A DNA stretch of 64,000 bases, from contig CABZNL010000001.1 of assembly GCA_902527045.1 (NCBI GenBank), positions 1-64,000 of the forward strand, written 5' to 3'. The DNA comes from an uncultured Alphaproteobacteria bacterium (GTDB taxonomy: Bacteria > Pseudomonadota > Alphaproteobacteria > HIMB59). The notes beneath the pieces were generated by a model, which was given only the letters and a program-made list of their open reading frames with translations, was not told the origin of the DNA and did no database searches. Numbering within the stretch: position 1 is the stretch's first letter; each line of letters starts with the position of its first letter. Shown here in pieces: positions 38,785 through 46,462 of the stretch. A program made the translations under genes and the position numbers.

Positions 38785-39822
38785 ATGCTAAGAAGAGATT
38801 TTATAAAAAAAATTTTATTATTTTCATTAGCTTTTTTATCTTTTAAAACAAAAACTATGGCAAATTCTCTTTTCAAACCTTTCAATATGGAAGATGGTAT
38901 ATTTCTTAATAACTATGTATTGCATAAAAGTAGTTTCAAAGATTTTTGGAAATGGAGGAAAGAGTCAAATAAACCAATCCCTATTGAGTTTCCTGTAGTC
39001 AAAAATAATCCAGCTTATTTAAAATCCAACAAATCTGAAAAAACAATTACTTGGGTAGGGCATTCAACTTTTTTAATACAAATTGACGGGATTAATATAC
39101 TTACGGACCCTCATTTTACTAAAAGAGCCTCTCCTTTAAGTTTCATGGGTCCATCAAGAACGACACCACCAGGTTTGAATATTGATGACTTGCCGTTTAT
39201 AGATTTAATTTTAATTTCTCACAATCACTATGATCATCTTGATGCGCAAACTATTAAGCTATTATTAAAAAAACAGAACATTAACCAACCAACTTTTTTT
39301 GTACCCCTAAAATTAAAAGAAACTATTTCAAAACTAGGTGCAAGTAATGTGATTGAACATGAATGGTGGCAGATGTCTAAATATAAAAATTTAGAAATCC
39401 ACTCTGTTCCAGTTCAACATTGGAGTAAAAGAACATTTAACGATACAAACAAAACACTATGGTGTGGGTGGGTTGTAAAAACTAATAATTTTAAATATTT
39501 TTTTGTAGGAGATACTGGTTACTCAAAAGATTTTCATGACATTCAAAAGAAGTTTGGTGAATTTAATTTATCTACAATACCTATTGGGGCATATGAACCT
39601 AGATGGTTTATGAAAGACTCACATTGCAATGTGGAAGAGGCAATTCAAATTCATAGAGATGTTAATTCAAAACAATCTATAGCAATGCATTGGGGAACTT
39701 TTCAACTTACTGATGAACCAATGGATGAACCAATTAAATTACTTAAACAACTATCAAAAAAATTGAAATTAAAAAAAGATGAGTTTTCTTATATGACCCA
39801 CGGTCAAACAAGAAAAATTTAA
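38785..39822 (+). CDS. MBL-fold metallohydrolase (NAPE-PLD/UlaG-like), exported
   Basis: 345 residues. The N terminus has LRRDFIKKILLFSLAFL, fitting a twin-arginine signal, so it probably folds in the cytosol and is exported. The metal site is TWVGHSTFLI, LTDPHF, SHNHYDHLD (H-x-H-x-D-H), then FFVGDTGYS and a late AMHWGTFQL, as in the NAPE-phospholipase-D-like branch of the metallo-beta-lactamase fold. That branch includes phospholipid and lactone hydrolases; the substrate is not known. The stop overlaps the stop of a small convergent gene. Confidence 0.86.
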   Translation: MLRRDFIKKILLFSLAFLSFKTKTMANSLFKPFNMEDGIFLNNYVLHKSSFKDFWKWRKESNKPIPIEFPVVKNNPAYLKSNKSEKTITWVGHSTFLIQIDGINILTDPHFTKRASPLSFMGPSRTTPPGLNIDDLPFIDLILISHNHYDHLDAQTIKLLLKKQNINQPTFFVPLKLKETISKLGASNVIEHEWWQMSKYKNLEIHSVPVQHWSKRTFNDTNKTLWCGWVVKTNNFKYFFVGDTGYSKDFHDIQKKFGEFNLSTIPIGAYEPRWFMKDSHCNVEEAIQIHRDVNSKQSIAMHWGTFQLTDEPMDEPIKLLKQLSKKLKLKKDEFSYMTHGQTRKI

Positions 39823-39995
39823 GTAAAGTAATTATAAGTTTGATAACCTAAAGAAATTAATATCACTATTAAGGCCCAAATACTTAAATTACTAAGCAAT
39901 TGTTTAAATGATGAGTTAGTCTCTAAAAAACGAGGTCCTATTAAAATTAATAGACAGATTAAGTAAATTATTGGCATAAATATATCTGCTGACAT
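39819..39995 (-). CDS. small membrane protein (58 residues)
   Basis: It has two hydrophobic spans, about residues 6-18 (MPIIYLICLLILIG) and 39-54 (NLSIWALIVILISLG), joined by a polar loop PRFLETNSSFKQLL. Its ATG overlaps the TAA of the small coiled-coil gene upstream (TAATG), a strong sign that both are translated together. I do not recognise it. Its last bases overlap the MBL gene stop. Confidence 0.6.
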   Translation of the reverse strand: MSADIFMPIIYLICLLILIGPRFLETNSSFKQLLSNLSIWALIVILISLGYQTYNYFT

Positions 39996-40174
39996 TATTT
40001 ATCCTCTTTTAATTTTTCTAAATTTATTTCTTCTGAAAAATGATCATTAAGAATTGAAAGATCATTATTTTTTTTTGGATTTTTTAAGATAAATATCTCA
40101 TTTTCTAATTCTTGAATTTTTTCTTTCAGCTTTGCTATTATCTCTTTGTCATTATCTTTAGTTGTATTATTCAC
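39995..40174 (-). CDS. small coiled-coil protein (59 residues)
   Basis: It begins at GTG because no in-frame ATG is available before the helix and a stop lies a few codons upstream. The product is a charged helix, KDNDKEIIAKLKEKIQEL, with a clear heptad pattern, followed by a short polar tail ending LEKLKEDK. It is coupled by a one-base stop/start overlap to the small membrane gene. Both fill the roughly 340-base region between the MBL gene and the next plus-strand gene. Family unknown. Confidence 0.55.
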   Translation of the reverse strand: MNNTTKDNDKEIIAKLKEKIQELENEIFILKNPKKNNDLSILNDHFSEEINLEKLKEDK

Positions 40175-40197
40175 ATTATTTATCTAGTGTCATAAAA

Positions 40198-40617
40198 GTG
40201 CATATTCAAGTAAAAATATTAATTTTTGCAACTGGCTGGATGGTATTTAGAGCAGTTGGCTCAGGTCTATTTCTTACCCTTGGCGCTATAGGGAGTGAGA
40301 GATCTGCATCATCAGATTGGACTATAGCATTTCTTGGCGATTTCGTGATTGGGACAACTGCATTAATTCTTGCATATAAGATATGGAAAAATCCCTCTGC
40401 TTTACTTTGGGGAATTTTGCTAGCTTGGAATGCTGTTGGAATATTTGATTTATTTGGAGCGTTATCACATTCTTTTACAGCTCCTTTCTCACCTTTTCCA
40501 GAGATTGGAATTAATGAAATGAGCATAAGAACAATTTTAAGTTTAAACACATTAATACAATTTATTGCTCTTTTATTAATGTTTCGACCACAGGTGAAAG
40601 CCTATTTTAGAGTTTAA
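40198..40617 (+). CDS. four-span membrane protein of unknown function
   Basis: About 139 residues with four hydrophobic helices. IFATGWMVFRAVGSGLFLTLG, FLGDFVIGTTALILAY, LLWGILLAWNAVGIFDLFG and LNTLIQFIALLLMF mark the spans. The GD-x-x-x-G-x-TAL and AWN-x-x-GxxDL patterns recall a widespread group of uncharacterised small membrane proteins. The start is uncertain: an ATG at 40162 would overlap the divergent GTG gene, so I prefer the GTG at 40198. The gene ends two bases inside the left tRNA-Arg repeat. Confidence 0.65.
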   Translation: MHIQVKILIFATGWMVFRAVGSGLFLTLGAIGSERSASSDWTIAFLGDFVIGTTALILAYKIWKNPSALLWGILLAWNAVGIFDLFGALSHSFTAPFSPFPEIGINEMSIRTILSLNTLIQFIALLLMFRPQVKAYFRV

Positions 40618-40641
40618 AAAGAATATATAAATTAAGTTAAT

Positions 40642-40679
40642 GGTTCTGTGGTGAAACGGATATCACACTTGACGACGGA
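40642..40679 (+). pseudogene. 5' fragment of tRNA-Arg
   Basis: The 38 bases match the acceptor 5' strand, D arm and the anticodon stem and loop up to the base after the anticodon of the intact tRNA-Arg, with one change (T to G in the anticodon loop). After this the sequence diverges; no T arm or 3' acceptor strand follows. It cannot form a tRNA. It marks the left end of the bounded segment. Confidence 0.85.
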
Positions 40680-40751
40680 AATCCTACGTCTCTTTAATTC
40701 ATTTATTATCAATATTATTCTGAGAGCTTAAACAACATTTTATCTATGTAC

Positions 40752-40770
40752 CCCGTAATGTGCCCGTAAT
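40752..40770 (+). repeat. left pair of CCCGTAAT repeats (arm-site-like)
   Basis: Two copies of CCCGTAAT start 11 bases apart (40752 and 40763), the distance of one helical turn. They lie in the same orientation inside the left end, about 73 bases from the tRNA fragment and 36 bases past the stop of the lyase-like gene. The same octamer recurs at the right end. Confidence 0.7.
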
Positions 40771-40805
40771 AAAAATAAAATATTTTTTTTGAATTTTAAC
40801 TTTTT

Positions 40806-41708
40806 TTATTTTAAAAAATTTATTGGTAATTTAACAATAGAATGGTTGTGAAATTTTTTATCATTTTTATCATGCATAAATAATTCATATTTTTCGATTG
40901 TTTGAGAAAATAATTTTTTGCATTCTGTCTTATCAAGTAACTTTTCACATTTAGACTCCGCATTCACACCATCAAAATAAATGACTCGCTGTGGAATTAT
41001 CTCGGTATTAAATACTTTTTTGTAACGTGAAATTGCAGATGCGTATAATCCATATCTTAGATTTAGTTCCTCACCCTTAGATGTATTACTTGTTCCTTTA
41101 AAATCTACTTTTAAAATGCCATCTATCCATACCTTCATGAAACCTTTGTCCTCGTCTGGATGCCAATTTGTGTTAAAAATTATTTCTGTCCATTGGCCTA
41201 AAAGTTCATCATTTCTTTTTAAAACTATTTCAGAGTCCTCAAAAGAGTCATTATTCCTGTTGAAAGTCAGTCCTGCATGAGTGTGACGAAACATAACTAA
41301 AACTTTAGATGGATTATGTCTTTTCCATTGAATTAAAGACATTGTAGCTGGGGCAATAGAGTTAAAGTCTTTAGGAAGCAAAATATTAAACTTATACCAC
41401 TTCACTTTTTTCCACTCTTCGTGGCTATAATATATTTCAGACCTCTCTCTATCAGTATCACAGTCACTAGATTTAGGCTCTTCTCCGCATTCTCCATTGT
41501 TAACTTCAAACATAATAGATTTATCTCCAATAATTGAATTATTACTCACTGAAATTGGATTTTTAGCATATTGAGAAATTAATGGATGAAATTCTTCAGG
41601 AATTATTTCTCCAAAACCATCTTCTTTTAGAGCCTTTTTAATTTTATTAAAATTCGAGCCAAGCACTAAACTGGGTAGAAATATAAATAGAATAAAGAAT
41701 ATTTTCAT
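40806..41708 (-). CDS. secreted polysaccharide-lyase-like protein (heparinase I-like fold)
   Basis: 300 residues. A signal peptide (MKIFFILFIFLPSLVLGS) marks export. The body matches the jelly-roll lyase family often listed as polysaccharide lyase PF14099: RERSEIYYSHEEWKKVKWY, LIQWKRHNPS, GQWTEIIFNTNW, GFMKVWIDGILKV and LRYGLYASAISRYKK. Such enzymes or related binding proteins act on uronic-acid glycans, but the catalytic residues cannot be assigned here. Two Cys pairs near the ends (CGEEPKSSDC; CEKLLDKTEC) may form disulfides. It is the only gene in the segment bounded by tRNA-Arg repeats, convergent with the preceding membrane-protein gene. Confidence 0.7.
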   Translation of the reverse strand: MKIFFILFIFLPSLVLGSNFNKIKKALKEDGFGEIIPEEFHPLISQYAKNPISVSNNSIIGDKSIMFEVNNGECGEEPKSSDCDTDRERSEIYYSHEEWKKVKWYKFNILLPKDFNSIAPATMSLIQWKRHNPSKVLVMFRHTHAGLTFNRNNDSFEDSEIVLKRNDELLGQWTEIIFNTNWHPDEDKGFMKVWIDGILKVDFKGTSNTSKGEELNLRYGLYASAISRYKKVFNTEIIPQRVIYFDGVNAESKCEKLLDKTECKKLFSQTIEKYELFMHDKNDKKFHNHSIVKLPINFLK

Positions 41709-41715
41709 AGATTTG

Positions 41716-41734
41716 CCCGTAATGATTCCGTAAT
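41716..41734 (+). repeat. right pair of CCCGTAAT/TCCGTAAT repeats (arm-site-like)
   Basis: CCCGTAAT at 41716-41723 and TCCGTAAT at 41727-41734 are 11 bases apart in the same orientation as the left pair. They sit between the lyase start codon and the intact tRNA, 28 bases from the right direct repeat. GCCCGTAAT is shared exactly by both ends. Confidence 0.7.
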
Positions 41735-41788
41735 CAACATTGTATTGAATTTTATTATTAAAAAAAAGAGTATATAAATCAAGCTAAT

Positions 41789-41863
41789 GGTTCTGTGGTG
41801 AAACGGATATCACACTTGACTACGGATCAAGAATTCAGGGTTCGAATCCTTGCAGAACCGCCA
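41789..41863 (+). tRNA. tRNA-Arg(ACG)
   Basis: A full cloverleaf can be drawn. Acceptor GGTTCTG pairs with CAGAACC; D stem GTGA/TCAC; anticodon stem CTTGA/TCAAG with loop CTACGGA, anticodon ACG; T stem CAGGG/CCTTG with loop TTCGAAT; CCA is encoded. This is the arginine tRNA whose first base is made inosine to read CGN codons, normally a single essential gene. Its 5' half is duplicated at 40642. Confidence 0.95.
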
Positions 41864-41865
41864 AT

Positions 41866-42696
41866 TTAAACTTTTAAATTATCAATTAATCTAACTTTAC
41901 CTTTGAAGATTGCATAAAAAAGTCTGGCTTGAGATAAAGTACCTACAAAACTAAGATCAGTATCATTTCTGAATTCAAAATAATCAAACTTATCAATATC
42001 TTGTGATTTCATAAAATCATTTGCTCTTTGGTTAGCGGTCTCAATGTCTAAGGACTCTTCAAGAGAGATTATAAAATTTTTAATTTTTTTATGAAAATCT
42101 ACAAAATCTTGAGTTTGCTTTTTACTTAGTTTTTTATTTCTTGATGAATAAGCTATTCCCTCTTCGTGTCTTTGTGTTGGGACAGAAACTAAGTCTAAAG
42201 ATTTGTATTTTTCTTCAATAAATTTCTCAATGATCTTTAGTTGCTGATAATCTTTTTCGCCAAAATAAACTTTATTACTTTTTATAATTGAAAAAAATTT
42301 ATCAAGAACAGTGATAACACCGTCAAAGTGTCCTTTTCTAAATTTATCACAAAGAATATCTTTAAAATTTTTATTATTCAGTAGCGTTTGATCATTTTTA
42401 AATATTTCTTCAGATGAGGGTTCAAATAGTATGTCTACCTCATTGTCTGTGCAGAAATCATAGTCAAAACCTTTATTCCTTGGGTAAGTTTCAAAATCCT
42501 CTTTACTACTAAATTGTTTTTCATTAACAAAAATACTCACAATAGTTTTGTGATTATCTTTTTTTGATTGCTTGATTAATTCACCATGTCCTTTGTGAAG
42601 AGCTCCCATTGTTGGCACATAACCAATTGAATATTTTCGATTTTGATAAGCGCTCAAATAGGACTGCAAATTAGAAATATCTTTAATTATCAGCAT
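41866..42696 (-). CDS. panC: pantothenate synthetase
   Basis: Joins pantoate and beta-alanine using ATP, the last step to vitamin B5. The 276-residue nucleotidyltransferase-fold protein has GYVPTMGALHKGHGELI (HIGH-like), RKGHFDGVITVLDKFF, FGEKDYQQL and EEGIAYSSRN (KMSKS-like). The usual FVNPTQF reads FVNEKQF here, a small change near the pantoate site. panB is not adjacent. It is convergent with the tRNA-Arg gene, two bases from its CCA end. Confidence 0.92.
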   Translation of the reverse strand: MLIIKDISNLQSYLSAYQNRKYSIGYVPTMGALHKGHGELIKQSKKDNHKTIVSIFVNEKQFSSKEDFETYPRNKGFDYDFCTDNEVDILFEPSSEEIFKNDQTLLNNKNFKDILCDKFRKGHFDGVITVLDKFFSIIKSNKVYFGEKDYQQLKIIEKFIEEKYKSLDLVSVPTQRHEEGIAYSSRNKKLSKKQTQDFVDFHKKIKNFIISLEESLDIETANQRANDFMKSQDIDKFDYFEFRNDTDLSFVGTLSQARLFYAIFKGKVRLIDNLKV

Positions 42697-42769
42697 AATT
42701 TGTTTTTATTTATTGACTTCATATCAATAATTGTTAAATGTAGGAACCTATTTTTTAGGTGTAATAATA

Positions 42770-42904
42770 ATGAAAAGAACATATCAACCCAGCCAATTAG
42801 TTAGAAAAAGAAGACACGGTTTTCGTTCTAGAATGGCAACTGTTGGCGGTCGTAAAGTTATTAATGCAAGAAGAGCTAAAGGTCGATCAAGACTATCAGC
42901 TTAA
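42770..42904 (+). CDS. rpmH: ribosomal protein bL34
   Basis: 44 residues. [22 protein letters not shown] and [19 protein letters not shown] is the complete standard bL34 sequence. It is the first gene of the conserved rpmH-rnpA-yidD-yidC-engB run. Confidence 0.98.
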   Translation: MKRTYQPSQLVRKRRHGFRSRMATVGGRKVINARRAKGRSRLSA

Positions 42905-42907
42905 TTA

Positions 42908-43237
42908 TTGAGACTCCCAACTCTAAAAAAATCATCCGAATTTTCTCAAATTAGAAATAAAGGTCACTACTTTAAAAGTACATATTTTAATGGTTATATT
43001 CTCCATGATGCTGATTTAGATTCTTTTCTAGTTGGTATCATTGCAAGTAAAAAGCTTGGAAATGCCGTTGAAAGGAATAGAGCTAAAAGAAGAACCAGAG
43101 AAGCTATTCGTACGAGCAGTCTTATAAATACATTAAATCAAGTTAAATTTGTGTTAATACTAAAAAAAACAGTTTTGAAAGTACCTTTTATTGATTTAAA
43201 ACAAGATATTGAAAAATTCATATCATATGAAAAATAA
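42908..43237 (+). CDS. rnpA: ribonuclease P protein component
   Basis: 109-residue protein that helps the RNase P RNA cut tRNA 5' leaders. The start is a TTG three bases after the rpmH stop, giving MRLPTLKKSSEFSQIRNKG, the normal RnpA N terminus. SKKLGNAVERNRAKRRTREAIR contains the conserved RNR motif region that binds the RNA. Position and sequence are both typical; the last part overlaps yidD. Confidence 0.93.
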   Translation: MRLPTLKKSSEFSQIRNKGHYFKSTYFNGYILHDADLDSFLVGIIASKKLGNAVERNRAKRRTREAIRTSSLINTLNQVKFVLILKKTVLKVPFIDLKQDIEKFISYEK

Positions 43238-43463
43238 TATTAAAAAACTCTGGAAGATAATTTTTATTACTCCTATAAAGATCTATCAGTTATTTATATC
43301 ACCTATGTTACCTAACACTTGTAGACATCTTCCAACATGCTCTCAATATACAATTGAAGCCATTCAAAAATTTGGTGTTTTAAAAGGGATAACAAAAGGA
43401 ACTCTTCGAATTCTAAAATGTAACCCTTTAGGTTCATCGGGTTACGATCCTGTAAGAAAATAA
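43227..43463 (+). CDS. yidD: membrane protein insertion efficiency factor YidD
   Basis: Small amphipathic protein acting with YidC. PIKIYQLFISPMLPNTCRHLPTCSQYTIEAI and GSSGYDPVRK are the hallmark YidD segments with the conserved Cys residues. I use the ATG at 43227 (78 residues); a TTG six codons earlier is open but lies deeper in rnpA. yidC starts one base after its stop. Confidence 0.93.
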   Translation: MKNNIKKLWKIIFITPIKIYQLFISPMLPNTCRHLPTCSQYTIEAIQKFGVLKGITKGTLRILKCNPLGSSGYDPVRK

Positions 43464-43464
43464 T

Positions 43465-45153
43465 ATGGAAAATCAAAAAAACTTATTTTTAGCAATTATT
43501 ATTTCAATGGCAATCATTTTTGGTTTCCAATTACTAGTACCTCAACCAGAGAGAACACCAATTACCGAAGAACAAACAAATGGTGAAAGCCTGGTTGATC
43601 TCAGTATTCAAAAATCTACAACTACTGTTTTAGCTGAGAGGAATGAAGTAATAAATGAAACGGGAAGAGTAAACTTTGATAATTCAAAAATTAAAGGTTC
43701 TATAAACTTAAATGGTGGGCTAATTGATGATTTAATCTTGGAAGAATTTAGAGAGACTCTAGATCCAACATCTGACTTAATTGAATTTTTGAACCCTTTA
43801 GGATCTGATAATGCTTATTATTTGGACACTGGGTGGGTAAGTTCCGATAGTACAATTGAGTTGCCTGATAGCAACAGTATTTGGAGTGCTGATAAAAACT
43901 CTATAGGTATTAATGATCCTGTAAAGCTCACTTGGACAAGTAGTCAGAATATTACTTTTGAGAAAATAATTTCGCTTGATGAAAACTATTTATTTAATGT
44001 AGATCAGAGGGTTATTAATAATTCTGGTCTTTCTTTTGACCTTTACCCTTATGGTTTATCCAAAAGACAAGGTATTCCTGAAATGCAAAACTTCTTCATT
44101 TTACATGAAGGGCCCTTATCGATAACTGATGGTGTTTTAGAAGAATATGATTATGACGATCTAAAAGACGATAAAAAAATTAAACATTCTTCTGTTGGAG
44201 GTTGGATTGGGATGACTGATAAGTATTGGCAAACAGCTATTATCCCTAGCCAAAATGAACCTGTTCAACAAACGTATAGTTATAATTTTGTGGATAGTGT
44301 AGATAATTTTCAAACTGATATTGTTGGAGAAAAAATATCTGTTTCTAACAATGCTAGTATATCTCATAATTTTAAGATTTTTGCAGGACCAAAAATTGTA
44401 AATGTTATTGATAAATACATGGAGGAATATGGTTTTGATGGATTTGATCGCTCAGTAGACTTTGGTTGGTTTTATTTTTTAACCAAGCCTATTTTTAATG
44501 TTTTAGAGTTTATATTTGGATACGTAGGGAACTTTGGATGGTCTATTATATTGTTTACAATTCTTATGAGAATTTGTTTTTTTCCTCTTGCACAACAATC
44601 TTTTAAATCAATGGCTAAAATGAAAAAACTAGCGCCTGAAATGCAAAGACTTAAGGAGCAATATGGTGATGATAGAGCTGGAATGCAAAAAGAAATGATG
44701 GCATTATATAAAAAGGAAAAGGCTAACCCTATTGCTGGGTGCTTACCAATTCTTTTACAAATACCAGTATTTTTTGCCTTATATAAAGTTTTGTTTGTAA
44801 CTATTGAAATGAGGCATGCTCCTTTTATAGGATGGATACACGACCTCTCTGCACCTGACCCTTTAGGAGCACTTACTCTATTCGGATTTGTTGATTGGAA
44901 TGTTCCAGGTATATTACAAATTCTAAATGTAGGTATTTGGCCAATCTTAATGGGTATCTCGATGTATGTGCAATTTAAATTAAACCCCGCTCCAGTAGAC
45001 AAGATGCAAGCAAAAATTTTTGGTTTATTGCCAATCGTATTTACTTTTATTTTAGGTGGCTTTGCGGCAGGGCTAGTTATTTATTGGACAACAAATAATG
45101 TTTTATCAATGGCCCAACAATACATCATACAAAGAAAAATTATGAAGAGTTAA
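43465..45153 (+). CDS. yidC: membrane protein insertase YidC
   Basis: 562 residues. A start-anchor helix (LFLAIIISMAIIFGFQLLV) is followed by a large periplasmic domain and five C-terminal spans. Conserved parts include YPYGLSKRQG, NFGWSIILFTILMRICFFPL, the cytosolic coiled-coil hairpin MAKMKKLAPEMQRLKEQYG, NPIAGCLPILLQIPVFFALY and GLVIYWTTNNVLSMAQQ. It inserts proteins into the inner membrane alone or with SecYEG. The stop overlaps the engB start (TAATG). Confidence 0.97.
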   Translation: MENQKNLFLAIIISMAIIFGFQLLVPQPERTPITEEQTNGESLVDLSIQKSTTTVLAERNEVINETGRVNFDNSKIKGSINLNGGLIDDLILEEFRETLDPTSDLIEFLNPLGSDNAYYLDTGWVSSDSTIELPDSNSIWSADKNSIGINDPVKLTWTSSQNITFEKIISLDENYLFNVDQRVINNSGLSFDLYPYGLSKRQGIPEMQNFFILHEGPLSITDGVLEEYDYDDLKDDKKIKHSSVGGWIGMTDKYWQTAIIPSQNEPVQQTYSYNFVDSVDNFQTDIVGEKISVSNNASISHNFKIFAGPKIVNVIDKYMEEYGFDGFDRSVDFGWFYFLTKPIFNVLEFIFGYVGNFGWSIILFTILMRICFFPLAQQSFKSMAKMKKLAPEMQRLKEQYGDDRAGMQKEMMALYKKEKANPIAGCLPILLQIPVFFALYKVLFVTIEMRHAPFIGWIHDLSAPDPLGALTLFGFVDWNVPGILQILNVGIWPILMGISMYVQFKLNPAPVDKMQAKIFGLLPIVFTFILGGFAAGLVIYWTTNNVLSMAQQYIIQRKIMKS

Positions 45154-45728
45154 TGAGCCTTGTCTCAAATTACTTTAAAAAACAAACTACGTTTTTACTA
45201 AGCGCAACACAACCTCGTCAATATCCTAACGTAAGCTTTCCTGAAATAGCTTTTATTGGCAGATCTAATGTTGGAAAATCAAGTCTAATTAATGCAATTT
45301 TTATGAAAAAACTGGCGCATATCTCTAATACACCAGGTAAAACAAGACAAATTAATTTTTTTAATCATGGGGATTCAATGATGGTTGTTGATCTTCCAGG
45401 CTATGGATTTGCAAAGATATCTCAAAAAGAAGCCTTTCAAATATCAGATCTTGTATCTCAATATTTAACATCTCGTGAAAACTTAAAGAAAATATTTGTT
45501 TTGATTGATAATTCTTTGGGGCCAAAAAAAATAGATATAGAGATGATTGATTCCATGAGAGAGATAAAAGACAAAGTTATTATTTGTTACACTAAGAGTG
45601 ATAAAAAAATAAAAGAAAAGTCCCCTTTTATAGACGAATTAAATGATAAATTTGAGAACTTCATAGTTAGTTCAAAAACAAATAATAATGTATTTGAAAT
45701 TCAAAAAAAAGTTTTTGAATTTTTGTAA
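45153..45728 (+). CDS. engB: ribosome-biogenesis GTPase EngB/YihA
   Basis: 191-residue small GTPase for large-subunit assembly. PEIAFIGRSNVGKSSLINAI (G1), NTPGKTRQINFF (G2 Thr), VVDLPGYGFAK (G3) and YTKSDK (G4, TKxD) are all clear. It is translationally coupled to yidC. Confidence 0.95.
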   Translation: MSLVSNYFKKQTTFLLSATQPRQYPNVSFPEIAFIGRSNVGKSSLINAIFMKKLAHISNTPGKTRQINFFNHGDSMMVVDLPGYGFAKISQKEAFQISDLVSQYLTSRENLKKIFVLIDNSLGPKKIDIEMIDSMREIKDKVIICYTKSDKKIKEKSPFIDELNDKFENFIVSSKTNNNVFEIQKKVFEFL

Positions 45729-45771
45729 ATCTTCTTGGCTTTTTTAGAATAAACATTAGTTTAACACGATT

Positions 45772-46455
45772 ATGAATAACATTACTAACTGGGTTTTTGA
45801 TTTAGATAACACCCTTTATAAAGCAGAGTGTGGTTTGTTTGATAAAGTTCACATTCTAATGGGAAGGTTTATTGAGGAAAAATTAAATTTAGCCTCTGGA
45901 GATGCTCAAGCTCTAAGATCTAAATATTATCATCAGTATGGAACGACACTTAGAGGACTTATGATCGAGCATCAAGTTAACCCTGATGAATATTTAGACT
46001 ACGTTCATCAAATTAATTATGAAGTAGTTCAGCCAAATATTCCATTGGCACAAATATTAAAAAGCTTGAATGGAAAAAAATATATTTTTACAAATGCTAA
46101 CTTCGAACATGTCGAAAAAGTATTAGAAAAGCTTAATATGACAGATATTTTTGATGGATGTTTTGATATATCAGAGAGTAATTATATGCCAAAACCCCAT
46201 AAGGAAGTTTATGACTCATTTCAGGAGAAATTTAATTTAGACAACAGCTCAACGGCTATGTTTGAAGATCTTCATATCAATTTAAAAGAGCCTCATAATA
46301 TGGGATGGCAAACAGTTTGGGTAACTAATAATTTAGAATACAACTTAAATAAAGATGTTAAACAACAAACAGATATTCAAAAAATTATTGATGAAAAGGG
46401 TTATATTTCTCATGTTACTGATGATTTGGAAAATTTCTTAAAAAACGTAATATAA
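45772..46455 (+). CDS. HAD-family hydrolase, pyrimidine 5'-nucleotidase type
   Basis: 227 residues. Motif I is [17 protein letters not shown], motif II a Thr in [15 protein letters not shown], motif III Lys in [12 protein letters not shown], and motif [23 protein letters not shown]. The DNTLY start and the TNAxxxH form resemble the SDT1-like pyrimidine 5'-nucleotidases that are often placed beside argB or dapD in alphaproteobacteria. Likely acts on a phosphorylated nucleotide or vitamin precursor in the cytosol. Confidence 0.88.
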   Translation: MNNITNWVFDLDNTLYKAECGLFDKVHILMGRFIEEKLNLASGDAQALRSKYYHQYGTTLRGLMIEHQVNPDEYLDYVHQINYEVVQPNIPLAQILKSLNGKKYIFTNANFEHVEKVLEKLNMTDIFDGCFDISESNYMPKPHKEVYDSFQEKFNLDNSSTAMFEDLHINLKEPHNMGWQTVWVTNNLEYNLNKDVKQQTDIQKIIDEKGYISHVTDDLENFLKNVI

Positions 46456-46462
46456 AGGTAGT

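Larger units (their letters stand above)
40616..41826 (+). mobile_element. candidate minimal integrative cassette at tRNA-Arg, no integrase
   Basis: A 64-base direct repeat bounds this segment: 40616-40679 and 41763-41826, 60 identities, offset 1147. The right copy is the upstream sequence and 5' half of an intact tRNA-Arg(ACG); the left copy is the same part without the 3' half. This is the footprint expected when an integrase uses the 5' half of a tRNA as attachment site and the element restores an intact gene. Inside each end is a tandem pair of CCCGTAAT-type repeats. The only gene within is a polysaccharide-lyase-like gene. No integrase, excisionase or replication gene is present, so it is either a remnant or a passenger moved by an integrase made elsewhere. 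Confidence 0.6.

Noticed and set aside
40642-40679. A second functional tRNA-Arg gene
   Set aside because: Only the 5' half is present; no T arm or 3' acceptor strand follows within any usual distance, and intron-like continuation is not seen.
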